Assembly (NCBI GenBank): GCA_036268995.1
Contig: DATATB010000036.1
Span: 75,254 to 139,253, forward strand
DNA length: 64,000 nucleotides
Origin: DATATB01 sp036268995
GTDB lineage: Bacteria; Planctomycetota; Planctomycetia; Pirellulales; PNKZ01
Reading direction: 5' to 3'
Shown here: positions 24,771-33,214 of the stretch, piece after piece
How positions within the stretch are numbered: the first letter of the stretch is position 1
How the letters are laid out: every line of letters starts with the position of its first letter
Made by a program: the position numbers and the translations under genes
The notes under the pieces: model-generated
What the model saw: the letters and a program-made list of their open reading frames with translations, nothing else
The model's database searches: none
Told to the model about the DNA's origin: nothing

Positions 24771-26032
24771 TCATCCTACCTGCTCGAGGTCCAGCGCATT
24801 TTATGAAGCCAGTGCGTGCGTTATCCCCTGTCTTCGAAACAGCCGGCATGATTTGCCGCCGCTGGGGGCGGGCCGTGTCTGCGGCCTGCCTGTGGGCGAC
24901 CTGCCTGTGGGCGGCCGGATGCGATCAGCCAGCACCGGCGCTGCCGCCAGCCACGGAGCCGGAGGTCGAGGTGTGCCTGCCCAGTTATCGGCAGGTCACC
25001 GATCGCGAAGAGTTCACCGGCCAGACCGAAGCCGTGAAGACGATCGACATTCGGGCCCGGGTCACCGGTTATTTGAGATCCGTAAACTTCAGGCATGGTG
25101 CCGAAGTCAAAAAGGGCGACCTGCTATTCGAGATCGATCCGCCCTACTACGAAGCCGAAGCCGAGCGGGCGGCGGGCGTGGTTGCCGAAGCCGAAGCCAA
25201 GCTGCGGCGCTTGCGGCTCGACTACGAACGCGCCGAGAAGCTGCGCCCCAACGGCATCATTACCAAGGAGCAGTTCGACCTGGTGTCGGGCGACATGGCC
25301 CAGGCCGAAGCCACATTGCGCGCGGCGCTCGGCTCGCTCAAAATCGCGCAAGTCAACCTCGGTTATTGCGATATCCGGGCGCCGATCGACGGCCGCATGA
25401 GCCGGCCCAACATCGACCCGGGCAACCTGGCCAAAGCCGACGACACGATCCTCACGCGGATCGTCAGCCAGGATCCGATGTGGGTCTACTTCGATCTCGA
25501 CGAACGGACCATGCTCCGCTTGCGCCGGCTGGTGCACAAGGGAACGCTCGGCGTGACAGACACTGCCGCCGCCAAGGTGCCGGTGCTGATCGGCCTGGCC
25601 GACGAACAAGGTTATTCGCACCAGGGCGTGCTCGATTTCGAGGACAATCGGCTCGACCCTAGCACCGGCACGCTCCGCGTGCGCGCGGTGTTCGACAATC
25701 GCGACCGGCTGCTGACGGCCGGCTTGTTCGTGCGCGTGCGTTTGCCGATTGGCGAGCCGCACCAGGCGCTGCTCGTGCCCGAGCAAGCGCTGGGCACCGA
25801 TCAAGGGCAGAAATTCCTGTATGTCGTCACGGCCCAGAACGAAATCGCGTACCGGCCCGTGGAAGTCGGCAAAGTCCACGACCGGCAGCGCGTGATCATC
25901 CAGGGGCTGGCGGCCGACGAACGCGTGGTCGTGACGGGTTTGCAGCGCGTGCGGCCCGGCATCAAGGTCAAAGCGACGATGGTGGCTCCGGCCGCCACGG
26001 CCGACACGCGTTCGACCTTACAGGCGAAGTGA
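24767..26032 (+). CDS. RND efflux periplasmic adaptor (membrane fusion protein), lipoprotein
   Basis: The 421-residue protein has an N-terminal signal with a lipobox (LWAAGC), so it is probably anchored in the inner membrane by lipid. The HlyD/AcrA layout follows: a barrel-sandwich hybrid half (IDIRARVTGYLRSVNFRHG), an alpha-hairpin (AEAERAAGVVAEAEAKLRRL), the second hybrid half (CDIRAPIDGRMSRPNIDPGN), and beta-barrel and membrane-proximal domains ending near GLAADERVVVTGLQRVRPG. It links RND pumps to an outer-membrane channel. The ATG at 24767 overlaps the TetR stop and has GGAGG eight bases before it; shorter in-frame ATGs exist at 24803 and 24848 and could be used for secretion. Confidence 0.9.
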   Translation: MIILPARGPAHFMKPVRALSPVFETAGMICRRWGRAVSAACLWATCLWAAGCDQPAPALPPATEPEVEVCLPSYRQVTDREEFTGQTEAVKTIDIRARVTGYLRSVNFRHGAEVKKGDLLFEIDPPYYEAEAERAAGVVAEAEAKLRRLRLDYERAEKLRPNGIITKEQFDLVSGDMAQAEATLRAALGSLKIAQVNLGYCDIRAPIDGRMSRPNIDPGNLAKADDTILTRIVSQDPMWVYFDLDERTMLRLRRLVHKGTLGVTDTAAAKVPVLIGLADEQGYSHQGVLDFEDNRLDPSTGTLRVRAVFDNRDRLLTAGLFVRVRLPIGEPHQALLVPEQALGTDQGQKFLYVVTAQNEIAYRPVEVGKVHDRQRVIIQGLAADERVVVTGLQRVRPGIKVKATMVAPAATADTRSTLQAK

Positions 26033-26069
26033 GCGAGCGAGCGTTTCCTTCAGGCGGGGCGAGACGAAC

Positions 26070-29000
26070 TTGATCTCACGCTTTTTCATCGATCGGCCGA
26101 TCTTCGCAGCCGTGCTGTCGATCGTCATTACGCTGGCCGGCGGCGTGGCGGTCTTCAACCTGCCGATCGCGCAATTTCCGCAGGTCTCGCCGCCGACCGT
26201 GCAGGTAACCTGCACCTACCCGGGCGCCAGCGCCAAGGACGTGGCCGAGGCGGTCGCCGCGCCTATCGAGCAGCAGGTCAACGGCGTCGAAGGCATGATG
26301 TTCATGTCCTCGAACTGCACCAACGACGGCCAATACAATCTGACCGTCACGTTCCACCACACGGTCGACGTGAACATGGCCCAGGTGCTGGTGCAGAACC
26401 GCGTCAGCCTGGCCGTGCCGATGCTGCCCGACGTCATCAAGCAGACGGGCGTGACCACGCTCAAGCGTTCGCCCGACATTCTGATGGGCATCGCCCTGCT
26501 CTCGCCCGACAAACGCTACGACCAGCTCTACGTGAGCAATTATGCCATTCTGCAGATCAAGGACGAGTTGGCCCGGATGGACGGCGTGGCCGACGTATTC
26601 GTGTTCGGCCAGCGCGACTACAGCATGCGCGTGTGGGTCAACCCCGAACAGTTGGCGGCCCGCAGCTTGACGGCCGCGGACGTGGCCCGTGTGATCCGCG
26701 AACAGAACATGCCCGTGGCTTCAGGCGCCATCGGGCAGCAGCCGGCCCCCAAGGGGCAAGAGTTCCAGGTTACCCTCAGCACGCTGGGGCGGCTGACCGA
26801 GCCCGAACAGTTCGGCGAAATCATTCTCAAGGCCACGCCCGACGGTCGGATCACGCGTTTGAAGGACGTGGCGCGGATCGAGCTGGCCGCAAAGAACCAG
26901 GACGTGAACGTCAGCATCGACGGCAAGCCGACCGTGTTTCTCGCCATCTTCCAGATGCCCGACGCCAACGCGCTGGACACGCACGACCGCGTCATGGCCA
27001 AGATGGCCGAGCTGTCGGAGGCTTTTCCCGAAGGGCTGACCTACGACGTCGGCTTTACGACGGTGCCCTACACGCGTGAATCGATTCACGAGGTATTCAA
27101 TACCCTGCGCGACGCGATCGTCCTGGTCGCCTTAGTCGTGCTGTTGTTCCTGCAAAACTGGCGTTCGGCGATCATTCCGCTGGTGGCCGTGCCGGTGGCG
27201 ATCGTCGGCACGTTCGCGGCCATGGCCGTGTTCGGTTTCAGCTTGAATAATCTCACGCTCTTCGGCCTGGTGCTGGCAATCGGCATCGTCGTTGACGACG
27301 CCATCGTGGTCGTCGAGGCGGTCGAACATCATATCGAAGCCGGCCTGGCGCCGCGCGAGGCCACGATCCTGGCCATGGAGCAAGTGTCAGGGCCCGTGAT
27401 CGCGGTGGGATTGGTGCTCAGCGCCGTGTTTGTGCCGTGCGCGTTTATCAGCGGCATCACGGGGCACTTCTTCCGACAGTTTGCGATGACGATCGCCGTC
27501 TCGACGATTATCTCGGCCTTCAATTCGTTGACGTTGAGCCCGGCCCTGACGGCGCTGCTGCTGCGGCCGCGTGGCAAGCAGGCTCCGCCGCCGCTTCCCT
27601 GGCTGGCCTTTCCGCTGATCGGAGCCGGCATTGGCTGGTTCCTGGCGACCGATCTCGAGCCGGTGCTGACGCGGGCGTTGGCCTGGTTGCCGCAAAGCAT
27701 GGCCAGCCCCCTAGGGCGCTATCCCACGGTCGCGGCAGCCGGGCTGGGCGCCGCGGTGCTGGCGCTGTTCGGCCTGCCCCTCAATCGATTGCTGGCCATC
27801 GGCTTCCGCTGGTTCGATCGCGCATTCCACATGGTCACGAACCTATACACGTTTGGCGTGGGCGGCTTGCTGCGCGTCAGCTTGCTGGTGCTGATCGTCT
27901 ACGGCGGCCTGTTGGGGCTCACCTCGTGGCGATTCGTCCAAACGCCCAAGGGGTTCATCCCCTCGCAAGACATGGGCTACCTGATGGTCAACATCCAACT
28001 GCCCGACTCGGCCTCGATGGAGCGCACGCAGGAAATCGTCGACCACATCGTACGCATCGCCAAGGCCAACCCCGGCGTGAAGCACTGTTCGGGCATCTCC
28101 GGCCAATCATTCGTGCTGAACGCCTTCGGCTCGAATTTCGGCTCGATGTTCGTGAACTTGCAGGACTACCACTTGCGGCGCGACCCAAGCCTGTCGAGCG
28201 ATTCGATTGCCAACTACTTGCGCACCGAGTTTGCGAAGCAGATTGTCGGCGCCAACGTGCAGGTGTTTCCGCCGCCGCCGATTCGCGGCGTGGGCCGCGC
28301 CGGTGGATTCATGATCATGATCGAAGACCGCGGCGACGTCGGCCCGCACGTCTTGCAGGAAGAAGTCGAGAGCCTGGCGCGCCAGGGCGCCGGCACGCCC
28401 GGCCTGATGGCGTTGTTCACCGTGTTTCGCGCCAATGTCCCGCAGTACCGCGTCATTCCCGATCCGCGGCAGTGCATGCTGCGGCACGTCACGCTGGCCG
28501 AATTCGCCGACACGCTACGGATTTATCAGGGGTCGCTGTACGTCAACGACTTCAACCGCTTCGGGCGCACCTGGCAAGTCATCGTGCAGGCGGACCAGAA
28601 ATTCCGCGATAGCTCGGATTACATCTCCCGGCTCAAGGTGCGGAACTCCGACGGCGTGATGGTGCCGCTGGGATCGCTGGCGAGCATGGAGGAGGTCAAC
28701 GGCCCGCTCGTGCTGACGCGCTACAATATGTACCCCGCCGCTTCGATCAACGGTATGGCGGCGCCGGGCACCAGCTCGAACCAGGCGATCGACGCGATGG
28801 AGCAGCTCGCGCGGAAGCATTTGCCGCGCAACATGAGCTTCGAGTGGACCGACATGTCGTACCTCGAGCTGCTGGCCGGCAACACCGCCACGGTGATTTT
28901 CGCGTTTGCGGTGGTAATGGTGTTCCTCGTGCTGGCGGCCCAGTACGAGAGTTGGTCGCTGCCGCTGGCCGTGATCCTGGTTGTGCCGATGTGCTTGCTC

Positions 29001-29639
29001 AGCGCGCTGCTGGGAGTGAGCATCGCGCACCTGGACGTGAATATTTTTACCCGCATCGGATTCGTCGTGCTCGTGGGCCTGGCCAGCAAAAACGCGATTC
29101 TGATCGTCGAGTTTGCGAAGCAGCGTCGGCTGGCGGGCGCTTCGCGCCGCGAGGCCACGCTCGACGCCTGCCGGTTGCGGCTGCGTCCGATCATCATGAC
29201 CAGCTTTGCCTTCATCTTGGGCGTGGTGCCCCTGATTCTCGCACACGGTGCCGGCGCCGAAATGCGCAAGGCGCTGGGCGTCGCCGTGTTCAGCGGCATG
29301 CTGGGCGTGACGCTGTTCGGCCTGGCGCTCACGCCGGTATTTTTCTCGACGATCGATTGGTTGTCCGAGGCGCGCCTCTTTGCGTCGTCGCGGCTGCGCC
29401 GGGTGAGCGACTTCATGTTGTCTATCCTGAGCCTTGGTGGCCTGCGTCGCTGGGGCGCCGCAGCGCTGAGGCGCACGCCTTCGCAAATTGCCCCGCCCAA
29501 GTCCGTTCCACTGGATCTGTTCGACCCCCCGCCCGCCGGGCGACGCGACGACGCTTCGCACGAGCATGCCGCGCATGTCTCGACCCTTGCGCTGGACGAA
29601 GGGGCGCGGATCGCGGGACGCGATTCGCCGTCTGCCTGA
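26070..29639 (+). CDS. RND multidrug efflux permease (HAE1 family), first of two
   Basis: The 1189-residue product starts at a TTG (26070) with MISRFFIDRPIFAAVLSIVI, typical of AcrB/MexB-like HAE1 pumps. The periplasmic porter and docking regions (VTCTYPGASAKDVAEAVAAP, PIEQQVNGVEGMMFMSSNC) are conserved. The transmembrane proton relay is in IGIVVDDAIVVVEAVEHH, and a late IGFVVLVGLASKNAILIVEF helix is normal. It is longer than E. coli AcrB (~1050): an insert with extra hydrophobic segments lies after TM6 (about residues 505-590, e.g. LPWLAFPLIGAGIGWFLATD), and there is a ~90-residue C-terminal tail. Both pumps in this operon have the insert. It would pump substrates out using the proton gradient. 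Confidence 0.93.
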   Translation: MISRFFIDRPIFAAVLSIVITLAGGVAVFNLPIAQFPQVSPPTVQVTCTYPGASAKDVAEAVAAPIEQQVNGVEGMMFMSSNCTNDGQYNLTVTFHHTVDVNMAQVLVQNRVSLAVPMLPDVIKQTGVTTLKRSPDILMGIALLSPDKRYDQLYVSNYAILQIKDELARMDGVADVFVFGQRDYSMRVWVNPEQLAARSLTAADVARVIREQNMPVASGAIGQQPAPKGQEFQVTLSTLGRLTEPEQFGEIILKATPDGRITRLKDVARIELAAKNQDVNVSIDGKPTVFLAIFQMPDANALDTHDRVMAKMAELSEAFPEGLTYDVGFTTVPYTRESIHEVFNTLRDAIVLVALVVLLFLQNWRSAIIPLVAVPVAIVGTFAAMAVFGFSLNNLTLFGLVLAIGIVVDDAIVVVEAVEHHIEAGLAPREATILAMEQVSGPVIAVGLVLSAVFVPCAFISGITGHFFRQFAMTIAVSTIISAFNSLTLSPALTALLLRPRGKQAPPPLPWLAFPLIGAGIGWFLATDLEPVLTRALAWLPQSMASPLGRYPTVAAAGLGAAVLALFGLPLNRLLAIGFRWFDRAFHMVTNLYTFGVGGLLRVSLLVLIVYGGLLGLTSWRFVQTPKGFIPSQDMGYLMVNIQLPDSASMERTQEIVDHIVRIAKANPGVKHCSGISGQSFVLNAFGSNFGSMFVNLQDYHLRRDPSLSSDSIANYLRTEFAKQIVGANVQVFPPPPIRGVGRAGGFMIMIEDRGDVGPHVLQEEVESLARQGAGTPGLMALFTVFRANVPQYRVIPDPRQCMLRHVTLAEFADTLRIYQGSLYVNDFNRFGRTWQVIVQADQKFRDSSDYISRLKVRNSDGVMVPLGSLASMEEVNGPLVLTRYNMYPAASINGMAAPGTSSNQAIDAMEQLARKHLPRNMSFEWTDMSYLELLAGNTATVIFAFAVVMVFLVLAAQYESWSLPLAVILVVPMCLLSALLGVSIAHLDVNIFTRIGFVVLVGLASKNAILIVEFAKQRRLAGASRREATLDACRLRLRPIIMTSFAFILGVVPLILAHGAGAEMRKALGVAVFSGMLGVTLFGLALTPVFFSTIDWLSEARLFASSRLRRVSDFMLSILSLGGLRRWGAAALRRTPSQIAPPKSVPLDLFDPPPAGRRDDASHEHAAHVSTLALDEGARIAGRDSPSA

Positions 29640-29654
29640 GAACCGAGGTCTCCG

Positions 29655-32600
29655 TTGTTTTCGCGCTTTTTCATCAATCGTCCAATCTTCGCGTCGGTGC
29701 TGTCGATCATCATCACGCTCTCCGGAGGCGTGGCGCTGATCACGCTGCCCGTCGCGCAGTATCCCGAAATCACGCCGCCGACGGTCGAAGTCTCGGCCAT
29801 CTACCCGGGCGCCAACGCGCAAGTGCTCGCCGACACCGTGGCGGCACCCATCGAGCAGCAGGTAAACGGCGTCGAGAAGATGCTGTACATGTCGTCGCAG
29901 TGCACCAACGACGGCACGTACACGCTAACCGTCACGTTCAAGCACGGCGTCGACCTGAACATGGCCCAGGTCTTGGTGCAAAACCGCGTTTCGCTGGCGC
30001 AGCCGATTTTGCCCAGCATCGTGCAGCGCCGCGGCGTGATGGTGAAAAAGAAGTCGCCCAGCGTGCTGATGATCGTCAACCTCTTCTCGCCCGACGAGAG
30101 CCGCGACAATCTCTACCTGAGCAACTACGCCACGATCCAGCTCAAGGACGAATTGTCCCGACTCGAAGGCGTCGGCGACATCACCTACATCGGGCAGCGC
30201 GACTACAGCATGCGCTTGTGGCTGGATCCCGAACGCATGAGCTATCGCGGGCTGACCACCAGCGACGTCGTGCGCACGATCGAGCAGCAGAATGCCCAGG
30301 TGGCGGCGGGCCAGATCGGGCAACCGCCGATTGCCAACGGGCAGGCATTTCAGTTCACGATGAGCACCATGGGCCGGCTGGTCGACGTCGATCAGTTCGC
30401 CGAGATGATCCTCAAAACCGACGCGGAAGGCCGCTTCGTCCGCCTGCGCGACGTCGCGAACATCGAGCTGGGCGCGCTGGTCTACAACCAGAGTTGCACG
30501 CTCGACGGCCGGCCGTCCGTCGCGCTCTCCATCTACCAGCTTCCCGGCTCCAATGCCCTGGCCGTGGCCGACCGGGTGCGGGCCAAGATGACCGAGCTGG
30601 AAGACCGCTTTCCCGAAGGGCTCGACTATTCGATCGTCTACGACACGACTCCCTTCATTCGGGAATCGATCAACGAGGTCTTCAAGACGCTGCGCGACGC
30701 CGTGCTGCTGGTGGCCGTGGTCGTGCTCTTGTTTTTGCAGAACTGGCGTTCGGCCATCATCCCGCTCGTGGCCGTGCCCGTGGCCGTGGTCGGCACGTTC
30801 GCGGTCATGGCGATGCTGGGCTTCAGCCTCAACAACCTGACCCTCTTCGGCCTGGTGCTGGCGATCGGCATCGTCGTCGATGATGCGATCGTGGTGGTCG
30901 AGGCCGTCGAGCATCATATCGAGCATGGCTTGTCGCCGCGCGACGCCACGTTGCGCGCCATGGAGCAAGTATCGGGCCCCGTGATCGCCGTGGGACTGGT
31001 GCTGAGCGCGGTGTTTATTCCCTGCGCGTTCATCAGCGGGATCACCGGGCAGTTCTTCCGGCAATTCGCGCTCACGATTGCCGTCTCGACCGTGATCTCC
31101 GCGTTCAACTCGCTGACGCTCAGTCCGGCGTTGACGGCCTTGCTGCTGCGTTCGCGCGACAAAGGCGCCGCGCCGCCGCTGCCGGGGCTCGTGTTCCCGC
31201 TGGCCGGTGCCTGGCTGGGCTGGGAGTTCGTCGGCTCGCGATTAACCTCGCTGCTCGAAACGCGGTGGCCCGCAGTCGCCGCGGCGCTCGCTGAGCCCGC
31301 GTGGCTCGTGGCGGCCGTGGCCGCCGTGCTGGGAGCCGTGTTTGGCTGGATGGCCGGCCGCTGGCTCAACCACATGCTCGGCTGGGCGTTTCGCGCATTC
31401 AATCGCACCTTCGATTGGGCCACGGGGATTTATGCGCGGGTCGTGGGCGGCTTGCTGCGCGTCAGCTTGATCGTCCTCGTGCTGTACGGCGGTCTGCTTG
31501 TGCTGACCTACAAGACTTTTGTGATTGCGCCCAAGGGCTTTATCCCTTCGCAAGACAAGGGCTACCTGCTGGTCAACGTGCAATTGCCAGACTCGGCCTC
31601 GCTCGAGCGCACCCGCGCCACGATGACCACGATCGAGCGGATCGCGGGCAAGCTTCCCGGCGTCAAGCACACCGTGGCGATCGCCGGCCAGTCCATTCTG
31701 CTGGGAGCGACCGCACCGAACTTCGGCGCGATGTACGTCATGCTCGACGACTTTCATCATCGTGCGAAGGAAAAGCTCACGGGCGACGTCATCTCCGCAC
31801 AGTTGCAGTCCGAGCTCGAACACGTCGTTAGCGACGGCATGATCAATATTTTCGGCGCCCCGCCGGTCGAAGGCCTGGGCACCGCCGGCGGTTTCAAGAT
31901 CGTGATCGAAGACCGCGGCGACTCAAGTTCCAAGGCCCTGCAAGAAGTCTCCGACCACGTCGTGGCCGAAGCAGCCGGCACCGCGCAACTGCGCGACTTG
32001 TTTTGCAGCTTCCGGGCCAACAGTCCCTGGCTATACCTGGATATCGATCGCTCGGCCGCCAAGCGCATGGGCTTGGGCATGGACGAAGTTTTTAACACGC
32101 TGCAAGTCTATTTGGGCTCGCTGTACGTCAACGATTTCAACCGCTTCGGCCGCACCTGGCAGGTGAACGTGCAAGCCGGGGCCAAATTCCGCAGCGACAT
32201 CGACGACCTGAAGCGCTTGAAGATCCGCAACGCCACCGGACAGATGGTGCCTCTGGCTGCGTTGAGCGAGGTGCGCGAGGTCGACGGCCCGACGATGATC
32301 ACCCGCTACAACCTGTACCGCGCCGCTCCGATCAACGGCAGCCCCGTCACCGGCGTCAGCTCGGGCAAGGCACTCGAATTGATGGAGCAGGCCGCGCGGC
32401 ACGATTTGCCGCGCTCGATGCGGGCCGAATGGACCGAGCTGGCGCTGTTGCAATTGCAAACCGGCAACACGGCCATGATCGTCTTTATGCTGGCCGTGGT
32501 GCTCGTGCTGCTGGTGCTCGCCGCGCAGTACGAAAGTTGGTCGCTGCCGATGGCCGTGATCCTGGTGGTGCCGATGTGCCTGCTGTGTTCCGTCGGCGCC

Positions 32601-32987
32601 GTGCTGTTTGCCAAAATGGACGTGAATATCTTCACGCAGATCGGTTTTGTCGTGCTGATCGGGCTGGCTTGCAAGAACGCGATTTTGATCGTCGAGTTCG
32701 CCAAGGCGCGCCGCGAGAACGGCGTGGCCCGCCGCGAGGCGACGCTCGAAGCCTGCCAACTCCGCTTGCGGCCGATCGTGATGACGTCGCTGGCGTTCAT
32801 CCTCGGTGTGGTGCCGCTGATGATTTCCGAAGGAGCCGGTGCCGAGATGCGCCGCACGTTGGGCACCGCCGTCTTCGGCGGCATGCTCGGCGTCACGCTC
32901 TTCGGCATCTTCCTCACGCCCGTCTTCTACTACGTCATCCAATGGTTCGCCGACCGGCGCGAAGCTCGCAAGGGCAGTGCCTCCTAG
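29655..32987 (+). CDS. RND multidrug efflux permease (HAE1 family), second of two
   Basis: The 1110-residue product begins at TTG 29655 with MFSRFFINRPIFASVLSIII, with CGAGG a few bases upstream. It is clearly paralogous to the preceding permease, sharing the insert after TM6 with extra hydrophobic helices and the proton-relay motif IGIVVDDAIVVVEAVEHH. The C-terminus is shorter, ending IQWFADRREARKGSAS. Only 15 bp separate the two genes. Tandem RND permeases behind one adaptor recall MdtB/MdtC, which form a mixed trimer, so a hetero-complex is possible. No TolC-like outer-membrane channel gene is adjacent; it must be supplied from elsewhere. Confidence 0.93.
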   Translation: MFSRFFINRPIFASVLSIIITLSGGVALITLPVAQYPEITPPTVEVSAIYPGANAQVLADTVAAPIEQQVNGVEKMLYMSSQCTNDGTYTLTVTFKHGVDLNMAQVLVQNRVSLAQPILPSIVQRRGVMVKKKSPSVLMIVNLFSPDESRDNLYLSNYATIQLKDELSRLEGVGDITYIGQRDYSMRLWLDPERMSYRGLTTSDVVRTIEQQNAQVAAGQIGQPPIANGQAFQFTMSTMGRLVDVDQFAEMILKTDAEGRFVRLRDVANIELGALVYNQSCTLDGRPSVALSIYQLPGSNALAVADRVRAKMTELEDRFPEGLDYSIVYDTTPFIRESINEVFKTLRDAVLLVAVVVLLFLQNWRSAIIPLVAVPVAVVGTFAVMAMLGFSLNNLTLFGLVLAIGIVVDDAIVVVEAVEHHIEHGLSPRDATLRAMEQVSGPVIAVGLVLSAVFIPCAFISGITGQFFRQFALTIAVSTVISAFNSLTLSPALTALLLRSRDKGAAPPLPGLVFPLAGAWLGWEFVGSRLTSLLETRWPAVAAALAEPAWLVAAVAAVLGAVFGWMAGRWLNHMLGWAFRAFNRTFDWATGIYARVVGGLLRVSLIVLVLYGGLLVLTYKTFVIAPKGFIPSQDKGYLLVNVQLPDSASLERTRATMTTIERIAGKLPGVKHTVAIAGQSILLGATAPNFGAMYVMLDDFHHRAKEKLTGDVISAQLQSELEHVVSDGMINIFGAPPVEGLGTAGGFKIVIEDRGDSSSKALQEVSDHVVAEAAGTAQLRDLFCSFRANSPWLYLDIDRSAAKRMGLGMDEVFNTLQVYLGSLYVNDFNRFGRTWQVNVQAGAKFRSDIDDLKRLKIRNATGQMVPLAALSEVREVDGPTMITRYNLYRAAPINGSPVTGVSSGKALELMEQAARHDLPRSMRAEWTELALLQLQTGNTAMIVFMLAVVLVLLVLAAQYESWSLPMAVILVVPMCLLCSVGAVLFAKMDVNIFTQIGFVVLIGLACKNAILIVEFAKARRENGVARREATLEACQLRLRPIVMTSLAFILGVVPLMISEGAGAEMRRTLGTAVFGGMLGVTLFGIFLTPVFYYVIQWFADRREARKGSAS

Positions 32988-33006
32988 CCAAGGAAACTCA
33001 TCGGGA

Positions 33007-33135
33007 TGCCACTGCTGGCTTGTCCAGCAGTGCGATGCCGCCTTGCGGCCAATCCCGACCAAACCGAGTCGCCTGCCAGCACCTTGAGGCGACGCCTATC
33101 GCTTCGATCCACTGCTGGACAAGCCAGCAGTGGCA
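33007..33135. repeat. REP/BIME-like inverted pair of hairpins downstream of the RND operon
   Basis: Arms at 33007-33032 and 33110-33135 are perfect 26-bp reverse complements. Each arm is itself a hairpin, CACTGCTGG-CTTGT-CCAGCAGTG in the left arm, with a 9-bp stem. The pair is spaced 77 bp apart. The layout matches bacterial interspersed mosaic elements made of two inverted REP units. Confidence 0.8.
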
Positions 33136-33164
33136 CCCAAGCGGTTAACCCTCTCTCCTTGCTT

Positions 33165-33197
33165 TTCTTCTTAGCGTCCTTCGCGTCCTTCTGTTCA
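33165..33197. repeat. Second copy of the AACAGAAG-type element (one arm)
   Basis: The reverse complement of this block begins TGAACAGAAGGACGCGAAGG and is closely similar to the arm at 11801-11830 (same TGAACAGAAG start, GACGC and AAGAA-like units). Only one arm is present here, placed between the RND operon and the caspase gene. Confidence 0.6.
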
Positions 33198-33214
33198 ATT
33201 TTCTTGTATTTGTG

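Noticed and set aside
28844..30883. 679-codon plus-strand frame bridging the two RND permeases
   Set aside because: It overlaps both permeases in another frame and is dominated by Arg-rich shadow sequence; the permeases themselves are complete.
26070..32987. Possibility that the second RND permease is an assembly duplication of the first
   Set aside because: The two differ throughout in sequence, length and C-terminus, so they are true paralogues.
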